Shown piece by piece: positions 46,510 through 57,003 of a DNA stretch of 64,000 bases. The notes below the pieces were generated by a model. The model searched no databases. It had not been told where the DNA came from and was given only the letters and a program-made list of their open reading frames with translations. The number at the start of each line of letters is the position of its first letter. Positions within the stretch are counted from its first letter, which is position 1. This stretch comes from UBA981 sp942490995 (lineage in GTDB: Bacteria; Pseudomonadota; Gammaproteobacteria; Ga0077536), in NCBI GenBank assembly GCA_942490995.1, contig CALOBG010000145.1, positions 18,642 to 82,641 on the forward strand, given 5' to 3'. Made by a program: the position numbers and the translations under genes.

Positions 46510-47796
46510 ATGAAATTTCACTGGTTTAACCTGATGCCGTGGCCGCATCTGCCGGACGACTTCACTGAAAAGCACCGCAGCGTGTGGGTCGATGTCGACT
46601 CGCGACTGTTCGACCCGGTCAAGGCCAATCGCATATACAACGATTATCTCGACCTGCTCGAACTGGCCGAAGATGCCGGTTACGACGGCCTCGGTATCAA
46701 CGAGCACCATCAGAACGCCTACGGCCTGATGCCCTCGCCGCAGCTGATGGCCTCGACCCTGGCCCGGCGCACCCACAAGGCCGCCATCCTCCTGCTCGGC
46801 CAGTCGATGGCGCTGTATGACCCGCCGACGCGGGTGGCGGAAGAAATGGCCATGATCGACTGCATTTCCGGCGGTCGCCTGATTTCCGGTTTCCCGGTCG
46901 GCAGTTCGATGGACGATAACTATGCCTGCGGGGTCAACCCGGCAACCCTGCGCGAGAAATATCACGAAGCCCACGACCTCGTGCGCCGCGCGTGGTCGGA
47001 CCCGGACGTGTTCGCGTGGAACGGCAAACACTACAAGCTGCGCTACGTGAACCTGTGGCCGCGGCCGATCCAGGATCCGCCGCCGATCTGGATCCCGGGC
47101 GGCGGTTCGGTCGAGACCTGGGATTTCTGTGCCGAAAATGACTACAACTACAGCTACCTGTCATTCTCCGGCTACGTGCGCGGCGCGCAGCAGATGAACG
47201 GCTTCTGGCAGCGCATGGAGGAACTCGGTCACGACTTCAATCCCTACCAGGGCGCGTTTGCCCAGCAGATCTGTATCGCCGAAACCGATGCCGAAGCCAA
47301 GCGCCTGTACGAGAAACACGCGCGCTATTTCTTCTCGCGTTGTCTGCACGTCCATCCCGGCTTCGCCGATGCGCCGGGCTACCGAACCGAAGCCACTATC
47401 CGTGCCGGTCTGGCGACGCAGATGGCCGGCCAGTCGTCGGCCCTCAATCAGGCCGCCAGCGCTGTCGTGGGAAGAAATGATCGAGAAAGGTTTCATCGTC
47501 GCCGGCAGCCCGGACTCGGTGATGGAGCAGATCGACCGCGTCGCCGAATCGCTCAAGGTCGGCCACCTCGTGTGCCTGCTGCACTTCGGCGACATGCCGA
47601 ACGAGCTGTGCCAGTACTCGACGCGGCTGTTCGCCGAGAAGGTGATCCCGCAGATGCGCGGCATGTGGAAGCGACTACGAGGACCACTGGTCTCCGAAGC
47701 CGATGCCGGCCGCCGAGGATCGTGCGATTCCGCGCACCGTCACGCCACCGGCCAGCGCCGCCGAGCCGCGCGATCCGTCTGCAGGAGGCAGGCTGA
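46510..47796 (+). CDS. LLM-class flavin-dependent oxidoreductase (apparently frameshifted)
   Basis: A bacterial luciferase-like monooxygenase family protein of about 420 residues. N-terminal MPWPHLPDDF, then GYDGLGINEHHQNAYGLMPSP and the RTHKAAILLLGQSMALYDPP and RVAEEMAMIDCISGGRL stretches place it firmly. ATG 46510 follows GAGGAG. In the main frame the protein stays sensible to about 47445-47460, then the conserved continuation LSWEEMIEKGFIVAGSPDSV is in the next frame until about 47668, after which DYEDHWSPKPMPAAED continues in a third frame. Each step equals one inserted base; a third near the end would return it to the stop at 47794-47796, which overlaps the next gene start (TGATG). The gene uses FMN/FAD and oxygen or NAD(P)H. 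Pseudogene or assembly indels cannot be told apart here. Confidence 0.85.
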   Translation: MKFHWFNLMPWPHLPDDFTEKHRSVWVDVDSRLFDPVKANRIYNDYLDLLELAEDAGYDGLGINEHHQNAYGLMPSPQLMASTLARRTHKAAILLLGQSMALYDPPTRVAEEMAMIDCISGGRLISGFPVGSSMDDNYACGVNPATLREKYHEAHDLVRRAWSDPDVFAWNGKHYKLRYVNLWPRPIQDPPPIWIPGGGSVETWDFCAENDYNYSYLSFSGYVRGAQQMNGFWQRMEELGHDFNPYQGAFAQQICIAETDAEAKRLYEKHARYFFSRCLHVHPGFADAPGYRTEATIRAGLATQMAGQSSALNQAASAVVGRNDRERFHRRRQPGLGDGADRPRRRIAQGRPPRVPAALRRHAERAVPVLDAAVRREGDPADARHVEATTRTTGLRSRCRPPRIVRFRAPSRHRPAPPSRAIRLQEAG

Positions 47797-48593
47797 TGGA
47801 TCTCAAGACGATCAAGGTCGGACCGGCTGAACGTCCGGTCCATTACTACCGCGCCGGCAGCGGCGAACCCCTGCTTTACCTGCACCACCTGCTCGGCCTG
47901 GTCGGCTTCGAGGCGGCGTTGGCACGTCTGGCCGAATCCTTCGATGTCATCGCGCCCTACGCCCCGGGTTGGGGACCGGCCAAGGATCAGCTACCCGATA
48001 TCGACGAAGGACCGCTCGATCTGACCCTCCATCACGGCGATCTCCTCGATGCCCTCGAGGTGGGTTCCGCAAACGTGGTCGGCATCAGTATCGGCGCGTG
48101 GATGGGCGCCGAGCTGGCCGCAATCGCGCCACAGCGGGTCGACCGCCTGGTGCTGGTCAACCCGATCGGCTTGTGGCTCGAAAATGCCGGCGGCGAAGAT
48201 CCTTTCGCCCAGCATCCGGGTTTCCCCTCGAGCCCGTTATTTGCCGATCCGGACGGCCGCAAAACGCATCTGTTTGCCAACCGCGACAAGATGGACGCAC
48301 ACATCGACGAACTGCTGAGCCTGCGCGCCAGCGCCAAGTTCCTGTGGCCGATCCCGGACACCGGCATCGCGCGGCGGCTGCCGCGGGTCAAGGCCCCGAC
48401 CCTGGTCGTCACCAGCGACAAGGACGTGGTTGTGCCGGCCGTCTATGGGCCCGCCTGGCAGGCCGCGATCGCGGGTTCACGCTTGACGACGCTGGCCGAT
48501 GCAGGGCATCTTGCCGAACTCGACCAACCCGACGCGTTCGCGCGCGTGGTCAGCGAGTTCCTGCTTAACGAGACGATTTCGGCCGTAGCGTAA
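47796..48593 (+). CDS. Alpha/beta-hydrolase
   Basis: A 265-residue soluble enzyme: oxyanion region LYLHHLLG, nucleophile elbow GISIGAW (Ser about residue 97), and a C-terminal DAGHLAELDQP with the catalytic His; an Asp is in VVTSDKDVVVP. No signal peptide. ATG 47796 follows GGAGG and overlaps the preceding stop. It may open an ester or C-C bond in the pathway of the MaoC/ACAD/LLM operon. Confidence 0.87.
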   Translation: MDLKTIKVGPAERPVHYYRAGSGEPLLYLHHLLGLVGFEAALARLAESFDVIAPYAPGWGPAKDQLPDIDEGPLDLTLHHGDLLDALEVGSANVVGISIGAWMGAELAAIAPQRVDRLVLVNPIGLWLENAGGEDPFAQHPGFPSSPLFADPDGRKTHLFANRDKMDAHIDELLSLRASAKFLWPIPDTGIARRLPRVKAPTLVVTSDKDVVVPAVYGPAWQAAIAGSRLTTLADAGHLAELDQPDAFARVVSEFLLNETISAVA

Positions 48594-48649
48594 CAGCAAC
48601 CTGAAACTATGCGGCCGGCAGCACCGGCCTGAATTGCAAAGGAATGAAC

Positions 48650-49078
48650 ATGAGCGAAACACATAAGGGTGGCTGCTTCTGCGGCGCCGTCGAAGTCGAA
48701 GTCAGCGGCACCCCCGCGGCGATGGGCTATTGCCATTGCGAATCATGCCGCCACTGGTCGGCCGGGCCGATCAACGCGTTTTCGTTGTGGGCGCCGGACG
48801 GGGTCAAGGTGACCAAAGGCGCAGATCAGATCGATACCTATGCCAAAACCGCGGCGAGCGAGCGCAAGTGGTGCAAGAAGTGTGGCGGCCACATCATGAC
48901 CAACCACCCGGCCATGGGCCTGGTCGACGTCTACGCCGCGATCCTGCCGAGCCTCGACTTCCAGCCGATGCTGCACGTGTTCTATGCCGAGAAAGTCGTC
49001 AGCATCAAAGACGGCCTGCCGAAGATGAAAGACGTGCCGGCCGAAATGGGCGGCTCGGGCGAAACCCTGCCCGAATAA
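48650..49078 (+). CDS. GFA-family zinc protein (glutathione-dependent formaldehyde-activating type)
   Basis: A 142-residue protein of the GFA (CENP-V) fold. HKGGCFCGAVEVEVSG, then YCHCESCRHWSAGP, and WCKKCGGHIMT supply the zinc Cys set of the family. Only a few members act on glutathione-formaldehyde adducts; the role here is unclear. ATG 48650 is preferred because AAAGGA lies six bases upstream, whereas ATG 48644 abuts it. Last gene of the operon reading right from 44622. Confidence 0.88.
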   Translation: MSETHKGGCFCGAVEVEVSGTPAAMGYCHCESCRHWSAGPINAFSLWAPDGVKVTKGADQIDTYAKTAASERKWCKKCGGHIMTNHPAMGLVDVYAAILPSLDFQPMLHVFYAEKVVSIKDGLPKMKDVPAEMGGSGETLPE

Positions 49079-49145
49079 TTACCGGCCTCGCGTGGTGCCG
49101 GGACCAACCCCGGCCGGCACTGCGCGACAGTTTCTCGAAGGCCTG

Positions 49146-49922
49146 CTACACCCCGCCCATGATGCCGCCATCGACCGGGATCACCGCGCCGGTGATGTAA
49201 GCCGAGGCCCGCGAGGCGAGGAAAATCGCCACCCCCGCGGCGTCGTCCTGGCCACCCATGCGTTTCAGCGGCACGTTGTGGAGGATCGTGTCCTCACCCA
49301 TGCTGTCGACCATAGGCTGCATCATGTCGGTCAGAAAGGGTCCCGGTGCGAGCACGTTGACGCTGATGTGGCGGCCGGCAAGATGGGCCGCGAGCATACG
49401 CGACAGGTGATGCAGCGCCGCCTTGGACGGTGCGTAGGAAAAATTTTCGAAGATCGGCGTATGCATGCCGTCGACCGAGCCAACATTGATCACCCGTGCA
49501 GGGTCGTCCGGGCGCGCTGCCTGGTCGAGCAGCGGCAGCAGCTTCTGCATAAGAAAAAACGGCGACTTCAGGTTCAGTTCCATAACCTTGTCCCAGCCTT
49601 TCTCGGGAAACTCATCGATACTCGCGCCCCAGCTCGTGCCGGCATTGTTGACCAGCACATGCAGGGCCGCTTCGCGTTCGCGCATGATTGCCGCTACGCG
49701 CTCGACTTCGGCCATTTCGGCGAGATCGGCGGGTACGGAAATGCATTCGCCCAGCTCGGACAATTCCGCCGCCGCTGCGTCGCAGACCTGCGCCTTGCGC
49801 GACGAAATATAGACCCGCGCACCGGACTCGACATAACCACGGGCGATCATCAGCCCGATACCGCGTGAGCCGCCGCTGATGAACGCGACCTTGCCTTTGA
49901 TATCAAACAGGTGTTGAGTCAT
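49146..49922 (-). CDS. Short-chain dehydrogenase/reductase
   Basis: A 258-residue classical SDR. The dinucleotide motif is SGGSRGIG (about residues 17-24), with an NNAG motif at about 91-94, the catalytic Ser in INVGSVDG (about 149), and YAPSK (about 163-167). It uses NAD(P) to oxidise or reduce an alcohol or ketone. It lies convergent to the GFA gene and downstream of the repeat at 49993. Confidence 0.94.
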   Translation of the reverse strand: MTQHLFDIKGKVAFISGGSRGIGLMIARGYVESGARVYISSRKAQVCDAAAAELSELGECISVPADLAEMAEVERVAAIMREREAALHVLVNNAGTSWGASIDEFPEKGWDKVMELNLKSPFFLMQKLLPLLDQAARPDDPARVINVGSVDGMHTPIFENFSYAPSKAALHHLSRMLAAHLAGRHISVNVLAPGPFLTDMMQPMVDSMGEDTILHNVPLKRMGGQDDAAGVAIFLASRASAYITGAVIPVDGGIMGGV

Positions 49923-49992
49923 GAGTTGTTCCTTCGCCCTGGCTTCGCATCGTCAGGTCTGGTGGTTAGCACGCGCGGCGTGCCCGCGCTGA

Positions 49993-50060
49993 AAAAGTGT
50001 GCGAAAACTTCGTGCGTTGTCCGTGGCGTGCAGGTCGCGCGTCCGGCTGGCGTCCGACCT
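49993..50060. repeat. Dispersed repeat family A
   Basis: About 65 bases, AAGTGTGCGAAAACTTCGT, then GTGGCGTGCAGGTCGCGCGT and CCGGCTGGCGTC, about 85-90% identical to 13611-13677 read on the minus strand. It lies between the SDR gene and the end of the Tad operon (49923-50131), in which no gene was found. Confidence 0.7.
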
Positions 50061-50131
50061 GCACACCACCAGCGCCGTCCTGTCGCCCGATTTCGCTCAC
50101 AAATTCAGCAGAGGGTGAACGTGCCCGCTGT

Positions 50132-50947
50132 TCAGGTTCCGGCCGCGCATTGCCCGCCGCAGAAGCTGTCGAGGATGGCGTCCGACTGCATACGCATGAC
50201 GGCTTCTGAAAATAGCGGGATGCCGTAGCGTGGTGTGCCATCGGCTTCGACGGCGGTGACACAGGCCTCGGCAAAGCTGCCGGCGCGCGGCGGGCCGAAA
50301 TTGGCTGGCTGCAGGGCATCCGGGGCGAACGCGATCATGCGCCAGATCATACGATCGACCAGCGGTACGATCAGTTCGTAACAGAAACCAACGTGAACCT
50401 TGATGAGATTGGCGTCGTGAATGGACTGGCGCGAATTCAGCTTGGGCTCGGCGCTGCGGTACATGAGGTTGTCGTTGGGAATGACCTCGGTGCCGAATGC
50501 GGCGTGGTCGGCGAACGACGCCTCGTTGGGATTGACCAGCGTGATGCGCACCAGGTTGTTGGTCAGCATGTCGCGCACGCGCTGGCGAGCGCACTTGACC
50601 TGGTCAAGGTTGAACGGCCTGGTGGTTGAGCGATCGGCGGCCATCTCGGCTTCCGAGCGGGTGTCATCGAATGTAAACGTGCTGGTACAGGTGCCGCCGT
50701 TATCCACCACATAGGGACTGGTATACAGCGGCGCCATGGAACGCGCGAACGCCAGTTCCATGGCCCACATGCGCGCGTTGTTCAGCGAGCCGGCGCGGGT
50801 GGTTTCGAACGCAGCGTAGTTGAGCGTGATCTTGGCGTGGTAAATCAGCGCGAATTGCAGGGTGCCGAGGATCAGCATCAACAGCGCCATCAGCACAATC
50901 ACGAATTCGACCATCGCCTGTCCGCGTACGGCGCTATTCGGTCTCAT
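50132..50947 (-). CDS. TadE-like prepilin of the Flp pilus
   Basis: A 271-residue minor pilin-like protein. The N-terminus GQAMVEFVIVLMALLMLIL fits the TadE/Flp prepilin motif, with the peptidase site Gly before the hydrophobic stretch; the rest is a periplasmic domain with several Cys (including FCGGQCAAG at the end). ATG 50947 overlaps the stop of the preceding TPR gene by 14 bases, as expected for an operon end. Confidence 0.85.
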   Translation of the reverse strand: MRPNSAVRGQAMVEFVIVLMALLMLILGTLQFALIYHAKITLNYAAFETTRAGSLNNARMWAMELAFARSMAPLYTSPYVVDNGGTCTSTFTFDDTRSEAEMAADRSTTRPFNLDQVKCARQRVRDMLTNNLVRITLVNPNEASFADHAAFGTEVIPNDNLMYRSAEPKLNSRQSIHDANLIKVHVGFCYELIVPLVDRMIWRMIAFAPDALQPANFGPPRAGSFAEACVTAVEADGTPRYGIPLFSEAVMRMQSDAILDSFCGGQCAAGT

Positions 50948-51569
50948 GCTCGGCATTGCTGTTGTCCATGGTTTCCGTCCCCGCGGCAGGCGATGCGATC
51001 TCCGCAGGCGAAGATACCGGCGCCGTGTCGGCGGCCGGTGCGGTAGCCGGGGGCAGGGTTTCGACCTGCAGTTGCTCGGCCGCCACCGGCGCCGCGCTGC
51101 TCGCCGCGCGCTCGTCGGGTTCGCCAAGCACTTCCATAATCATGGTATAGGCGCGTTTACCCTGCTCGGCGAGTGGATCACCGGGGTCGACGTGCAGATC
51201 CATCTTGAGGAAGCTGTTGGCCGCCTGGCGGAGCTGTACGACGCCCATATTGAACCAGATCTTGCCGTCGGCGGCGTTGCGCACCACGGCCTCCCGGTAG
51301 GCGGCGACAGCGGCATCCGGGCGTTCGGTGCGTGCGTAGACATTACCGAGGCGAAACCAGAAGGCGCCATCCTGGGGCAGCTCGCGGACCAGTGTTTCGT
51401 AATGCGGGCGCGCTGCTTCCCAGTCGCCGGCGGCATAAGCCTCGTCGGCCTGAGCGCGCACGGCGCCGAGATCATGATCGCTGTGAGTCGGTTCTTCGGA
51501 CTTGTTCGGTGCGGACTGGCAGGCAGCGAGTACCAGCGCCGCCGCGATGAGGGTGGCGTTTTTCAGCAC
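50934..51569 (-). CDS. tadD: TPR lipoprotein of the Tad locus (TadD-like)
   Basis: A 211-residue protein with a lipoprotein signal (LIAAALVLAAC, Cys about residue 17) and two to three TPR repeats (about 35-125: AQADEAYAAGDWEAARPHYE ... GAFWFRLGNVYARTERPDAA). A Pro/Ala-rich tail follows. TadD lipoproteins are thought to assist secretin assembly in the outer membrane. Sits in the usual tadC-to-tadE position. Confidence 0.82.
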   Translation of the reverse strand: MLKNATLIAAALVLAACQSAPNKSEEPTHSDHDLGAVRAQADEAYAAGDWEAARPHYETLVRELPQDGAFWFRLGNVYARTERPDAAVAAYREAVVRNAADGKIWFNMGVVQLRQAANSFLKMDLHVDPGDPLAEQGKRAYTMIMEVLGEPDERAASSAAPVAAEQLQVETLPPATAPAADTAPVSSPAEIASPAAGTETMDNSNAEHETE

Positions 51570-51585
51570 GGCTGCGGCAGCGCCG

Positions 51586-52479
51586 TCACATCGTACCCTC
51601 GGACATGAACTTCATCACGATCGGGAACGCCAGGACGATAAACGTAACCGGGAAAATAAACAGCACGAGCGGGCCGACCAGTTTGATCGGCGCTTCCATG
51701 GCGAGCTTTTCGGCGCGCTGGAATCGCTCGTTGCGGCGTTGATCGGCCTGCACTCGAAGCACCGTTGCGAGGCTCGCGCCCATCCGCTCCGCCTGCACGA
51801 TGGCGCTGACGAAACTCGTGACTTCGGTCACATCGAGCCGGTCGGCCATACGTCGCAGCGCATCGGCGCGGGTCAACCCGGAACGCAGGTCGCGCAGCAC
51901 GATGGCAAACTCGTTGCGCAGCGGACCGGGCGGCGCCTTTTCCATCGCCTGGGCGAGTGCGCCGGACAGGTTCAGACCGGCCTCGACGCACATGGTGATG
52001 AAATCCAGGTACACCGGCATGCTGCGCACAACGGCGATTTCGCGGCGTTTGCGCGTATCCGACAGCCACACGTTGGGAAACAGAAAGCCCAGCAGCGGCG
52101 CGACGATAATCGCCAGGGGGAAGGATTCACCGAGCGCGGTCAGGCAGACCCATACGATCAGCGGCAGTACGATAGCGGTAAAAATCTGCAGCGCGACGAA
52201 TTGTTCGGCGGTCAGCAGATAGCTGACGCCGGTGCGCTGCAGACGCTTTTCCGTCTGCTCCATGAACTCGTAGGGTAGAAAGGCGCAGCCGAAGTTGGCG
52301 ATGATCTGGATGAACGGCCAGATCAGTTTGAGCATCGGCGGCAGCGGATCCATGTACTCCCGATCTTCTTCGATGATCAGGGTATTGAGCCAGAACACGA
52401 GCAGCATGAAACAGGCGCCGCTGGCCGTCCAGGCGGCCATGATCACCCAGGGCATCGGCCCGTCGAGCAAACCTTCCAT
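51586..52479 (-). CDS. tadC: Flp pilus platform protein TadC
   Basis: A 297-residue type II/IV secretion F-domain inner-membrane protein. Helices at the N-terminus (IMAAWTASGACFMLLVFWLNTLI), in the middle and C-terminus (LVGPLVLFIFPVTFIVLAFPI) surround the F domain (EAGLNLSGALAQAMEKAPPG). Pairs with TadB to form the pilus assembly platform. Lies 20 bases after tadB. Confidence 0.92.
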   Translation of the reverse strand: MEGLLDGPMPWVIMAAWTASGACFMLLVFWLNTLIIEEDREYMDPLPPMLKLIWPFIQIIANFGCAFLPYEFMEQTEKRLQRTGVSYLLTAEQFVALQIFTAIVLPLIVWVCLTALGESFPLAIIVAPLLGFLFPNVWLSDTRKRREIAVVRSMPVYLDFITMCVEAGLNLSGALAQAMEKAPPGPLRNEFAIVLRDLRSGLTRADALRRMADRLDVTEVTSFVSAIVQAERMGASLATVLRVQADQRRNERFQRAEKLAMEAPIKLVGPLVLFIFPVTFIVLAFPIVMKFMSEGTM

Positions 52480-52499
52480 TCAGATGCGCTCCACGCCGT

Positions 52500-53381
52500 T
52501 CATACGTCGATCGAGGTGATCTTCTTGATCATGAAATAACCGAGCAATTCCATCACGATAATGATCGACAGGACCGTCCAGCCGACCCCGGTCGTCCACA
52601 GCTTGCTCATCGCCGCCGGCTCGAGAAAATTCAGCAGCAGGCCAAGCAGCACCGGCAAGCCGGTCATCACCACGCCCTGCAACTTACCTTGCGCGGTCAG
52701 ACTTTCGATTTTGCCTTCCATGGTTGACTTGCGGCGCAGCGTGTCGGCGAGCGACTCGACGGTTTCGGCGAGATTGCCGCCGACTTCGCGATTGATCCTG
52801 AGCGCTGTGGTGAGCATGCGAAAGTCCTGCAGCGGAATGCGCGCCTCCATGTTAGCCAGCGAGACATCGAAATCGACGCCCAGGCGCTGCTCCTGGGTGA
52901 GGATCTCGAACTCCTGGCTGAGCGGCGCGGGCTGTTCGTTGACGAGATTATCGAGCGCGATATTCAGGCTTGCACCGGCCCGCAACGAGCCGCCGACCAT
53001 GGTCAGCGCGTCCGGCAGTTGTTCTTCGATGCGGCGCAGGCGCTTGGCGCGCATGCGGCGGTAGAAAAACGACGGCAGGATCAGGATCAGACCGAACACG
53101 CCGATGGTGCTGACCAGGTCGCCGAGTAACAGCCACGTCAGGATCGGCAGCACGATCAGCGCGATGATGTTCATCCGGAACAGCTGGTTCGGATCGACGA
53201 ACATGAACATGTCGGCCATGTTGGCCGATGCGGACGAGGTGAAGTCGGCGCGGTAGTGCGCGAGCTTGGCCTGTGCCTTCACCGAGATCAGGACCCAGGC
53301 CAGTGTCGTCGCGGCAAATACCGCGAGGATCGTCGCCGGAAAGGCAAACGTGCTGACCAGGGCGTAAAAAGTTCCAAGCAC
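52500..53381 (-). CDS. tadB: Flp pilus platform protein TadB
   Basis: A 293-residue inner-membrane protein, start at GTG 53381 preceded by AGGA. Helical N-terminus (ILAVFAATTLAWVLISV), the T2SSF domain with RAGASLNIALDNLVNE and GGNLAETVESLADTLR, and a final helix (GWTVLSIIIVMELLGYFMI). Forms the platform with TadC. In the operon it follows the CpaF ATPase by 36 bases. Confidence 0.93.
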   Translation of the reverse strand: MLGTFYALVSTFAFPATILAVFAATTLAWVLISVKAQAKLAHYRADFTSSASANMADMFMFVDPNQLFRMNIIALIVLPILTWLLLGDLVSTIGVFGLILILPSFFYRRMRAKRLRRIEEQLPDALTMVGGSLRAGASLNIALDNLVNEQPAPLSQEFEILTQEQRLGVDFDVSLANMEARIPLQDFRMLTTALRINREVGGNLAETVESLADTLRRKSTMEGKIESLTAQGKLQGVVMTGLPVLLGLLLNFLEPAAMSKLWTTGVGWTVLSIIIVMELLGYFMIKKITSIDV

Positions 53382-53417
53382 GACCGTGTTCCTGAATGCG
53401 CTGCGGTTACCGGCCGC

Positions 53418-55152
<1,735 letters not shown>

Positions 55153-55166
55153 GCTGCGTCGCTGCC

Positions 55167-56702
55167 TTATTCGACGAGTTGAAACGTGGATTTGCGCATA
55201 GTGTCGACGAACTCGCCGACCCGCTGTTGCTCACGCGCGATCGCTTCGAGGTTTTGCTGATGGCCGGCCGCATAAACCACCGGGGTGACAAAAATGACCA
55301 GGTCGGTTTTCGAATCACGGAATGCTCGCGAGCGGAACAGCGCGCCCAGGATCGGGATCGAGCTGAGGCCCTTGAGGCCGGTGGTGTCGCGGCCGAGTTC
55401 GCGGTCGACCAGCCCCGACATGACCAGGGTTTCGCCCGAGCGCAGCAGAATGTCGGCCGTCGTACGGCGGGTCAGGAAGCCCGGCGTATTGCCGACCGAC
55501 ACGGATTGATCGACGGCGCTGATTTCGGTTTCGACACTGGCGCGGATATTGTCCTCGCGATCGACCTCGGGCTTGATATTCAGCAGGATACCGAACTGTT
55601 TGAATTCGATGGCGGCGCTGGTCGGAGTCACGATTTCGATCGGTACCTCGCCGCCGGCAAGGAAGCTCGCTTCACCGCCGCTGCGCGCGACCAGGCGCGG
55701 TTCGGCGAGGATCAGGGCGTCGCCGGAACCGACCGCAAGATTGATGCGCGAGGTGATCTCGGTCGCGATACCGAAATAGCCGAACGACTTTTCGGTGCCG
55801 ACCGGATCGATACCCGATAGCTGGGCCGGCGAATTGGCCCCGCCGAGGACGGTGTTACCGGCGGTGCGCGCGCCGCCGAATCCGGTTTCGGCGGCGAATG
55901 CGGCGGCCGGACCGGCAAAGTTCGAACTCCAGTTGATGCCGAGGTTATCCGTTGCGCTCTTGTTGAACTCCGTGATCTTGATATGCATCAGGACCATCTT
56001 GTCGTCCGGCAGCTCGGTTTCTTCCTTGCGCGTGAGGTCCATGATTTCCGAATACTTGGCCTGCACCGTGCTGACCGCCTCACCATAGCTTTCGTCGATC
56101 GTGCCGCTGAGTACGAAGTGGTTGCCGACCAGACGCATATCGAGCTCGGGAATGTGGCCGAGAATTTCCTGCACTTCGGCGAAGCGCGTGGACAACGTGA
56201 GGTCGAGGATCTCCGGATAGACGCCTTTGACCGAGGCCAGCAGGGCCGCATGCGAGCCGTCGTACTCGCCGGTGAGCACAATCTTGTCACCGACCACCGC
56301 CATCTCGAGTCCGTTGACATCGGCGAGCAGTTGTTTCACGTAGCCGAGCTTCTGGCGCAGTACGCCGCTGTTCACGGCCAGTGCGTATTCCGATTCCTCG
56401 ACCGTGAATTCAAGGTTGCTTTCCTGGCCGTTGCGCAGCCACAGGTGCATGGTGGTGACGCCGGGCGCCTCGCCGAATACCAGCAGCTGGCCGTTTTTCA
56501 GCAATGAAGAGGAAATAATCTCGGCATCGCCGACCGCAACGCGTTCAATATCGCCCGGCCGCAGGATGCGCATTTCGCCCACTTTCAGATTGATTGCAGC
56601 GGCGTCGAATGCCACGCCGATCAGCAGCACGGCCATCAGCAGCAGGCGCAGAACCGCTCGATGTCGATTAACCGCGTGTGCTTGCCCCGAATTCGGCATC
56701 AT
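55167..56702 (-). CDS. cpaC: Flp pilus secretin CpaC (RcpA)
   Basis: The outer-membrane secretin of the Tad system, 511 residues. Signal peptide (RLLLMAVLLIGVAFDAAA); pilus-assembly N-domain (LKVGEMRILRPGDIERVAVGD, LLVFGEAPGVTTMHLW); BON-like domain (about 115-180); secretin core with FLAGGEVPIEIVTP, the RTTADILLRSGETLVMSGLV and SSIPILGALFRSR blocks. ATG 56702 follows GAGGA and is preferred to the upstream ATG 56720. It precedes cpaF by 14 bases. Confidence 0.95.
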   Translation of the reverse strand: MMPNSGQAHAVNRHRAVLRLLLMAVLLIGVAFDAAAINLKVGEMRILRPGDIERVAVGDAEIISSSLLKNGQLLVFGEAPGVTTMHLWLRNGQESNLEFTVEESEYALAVNSGVLRQKLGYVKQLLADVNGLEMAVVGDKIVLTGEYDGSHAALLASVKGVYPEILDLTLSTRFAEVQEILGHIPELDMRLVGNHFVLSGTIDESYGEAVSTVQAKYSEIMDLTRKEETELPDDKMVLMHIKITEFNKSATDNLGINWSSNFAGPAAAFAAETGFGGARTAGNTVLGGANSPAQLSGIDPVGTEKSFGYFGIATEITSRINLAVGSGDALILAEPRLVARSGGEASFLAGGEVPIEIVTPTSAAIEFKQFGILLNIKPEVDREDNIRASVETEISAVDQSVSVGNTPGFLTRRTTADILLRSGETLVMSGLVDRELGRDTTGLKGLSSIPILGALFRSRAFRDSKTDLVIFVTPVVYAAGHQQNLEAIAREQQRVGEFVDTMRKSTFQLVE

Positions 56703-56736
56703 GAGTTCGTCCTCTGTCATCGCTTTGTACTTCGCG

Positions 56737-57003
56737 TCAATCCAGTACCGGCAGCGAACCGACGCGCGCGGCGCCATCGGTACTGTTGCCACCGGTGATG
56801 AGTTCAACCGCCGGGCCGTCTTTGCCCGTGCGGCGCGGTTGCTCGCTCGTCGGCGTGATGATCTGCGGGCCGTCGCTCGCCCCCGGCGGCGCGGCTTCGG
56901 CCGCGGTCTTGTCGACCTCGTCGGCCGCCGTCAGCCACGCCGGCGCCAGCGCCAATGCCAACGCAAGCACCAGCGCGCCTGGCATGGCGGTCGCCACCAT
57001 CAT
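56737..57003 (-). CDS. Small exported protein sharing the C-terminal tail of CpaB
   Basis: An 88-residue protein with a signal peptide (MPGALVLALALALAPAWLTA). Its end, VELITGGNSTDGAARVGSL, matches the end of the neighbouring CpaB, IDLIIGGASTDGVAKSTSL, at 11 of 19 positions, though it lacks the SAF and repeat domains. The start overlaps the cpaB stop (ATGATGA, 57003-57000), so the two are coupled. It probably arose as a duplication of the CpaB tail and acts with CpaB at the secretin. Confidence 0.75.
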   Translation of the reverse strand: MMVATAMPGALVLALALALAPAWLTAADEVDKTAAEAAPPGASDGPQIITPTSEQPRRTGKDGPAVELITGGNSTDGAARVGSLPVLD

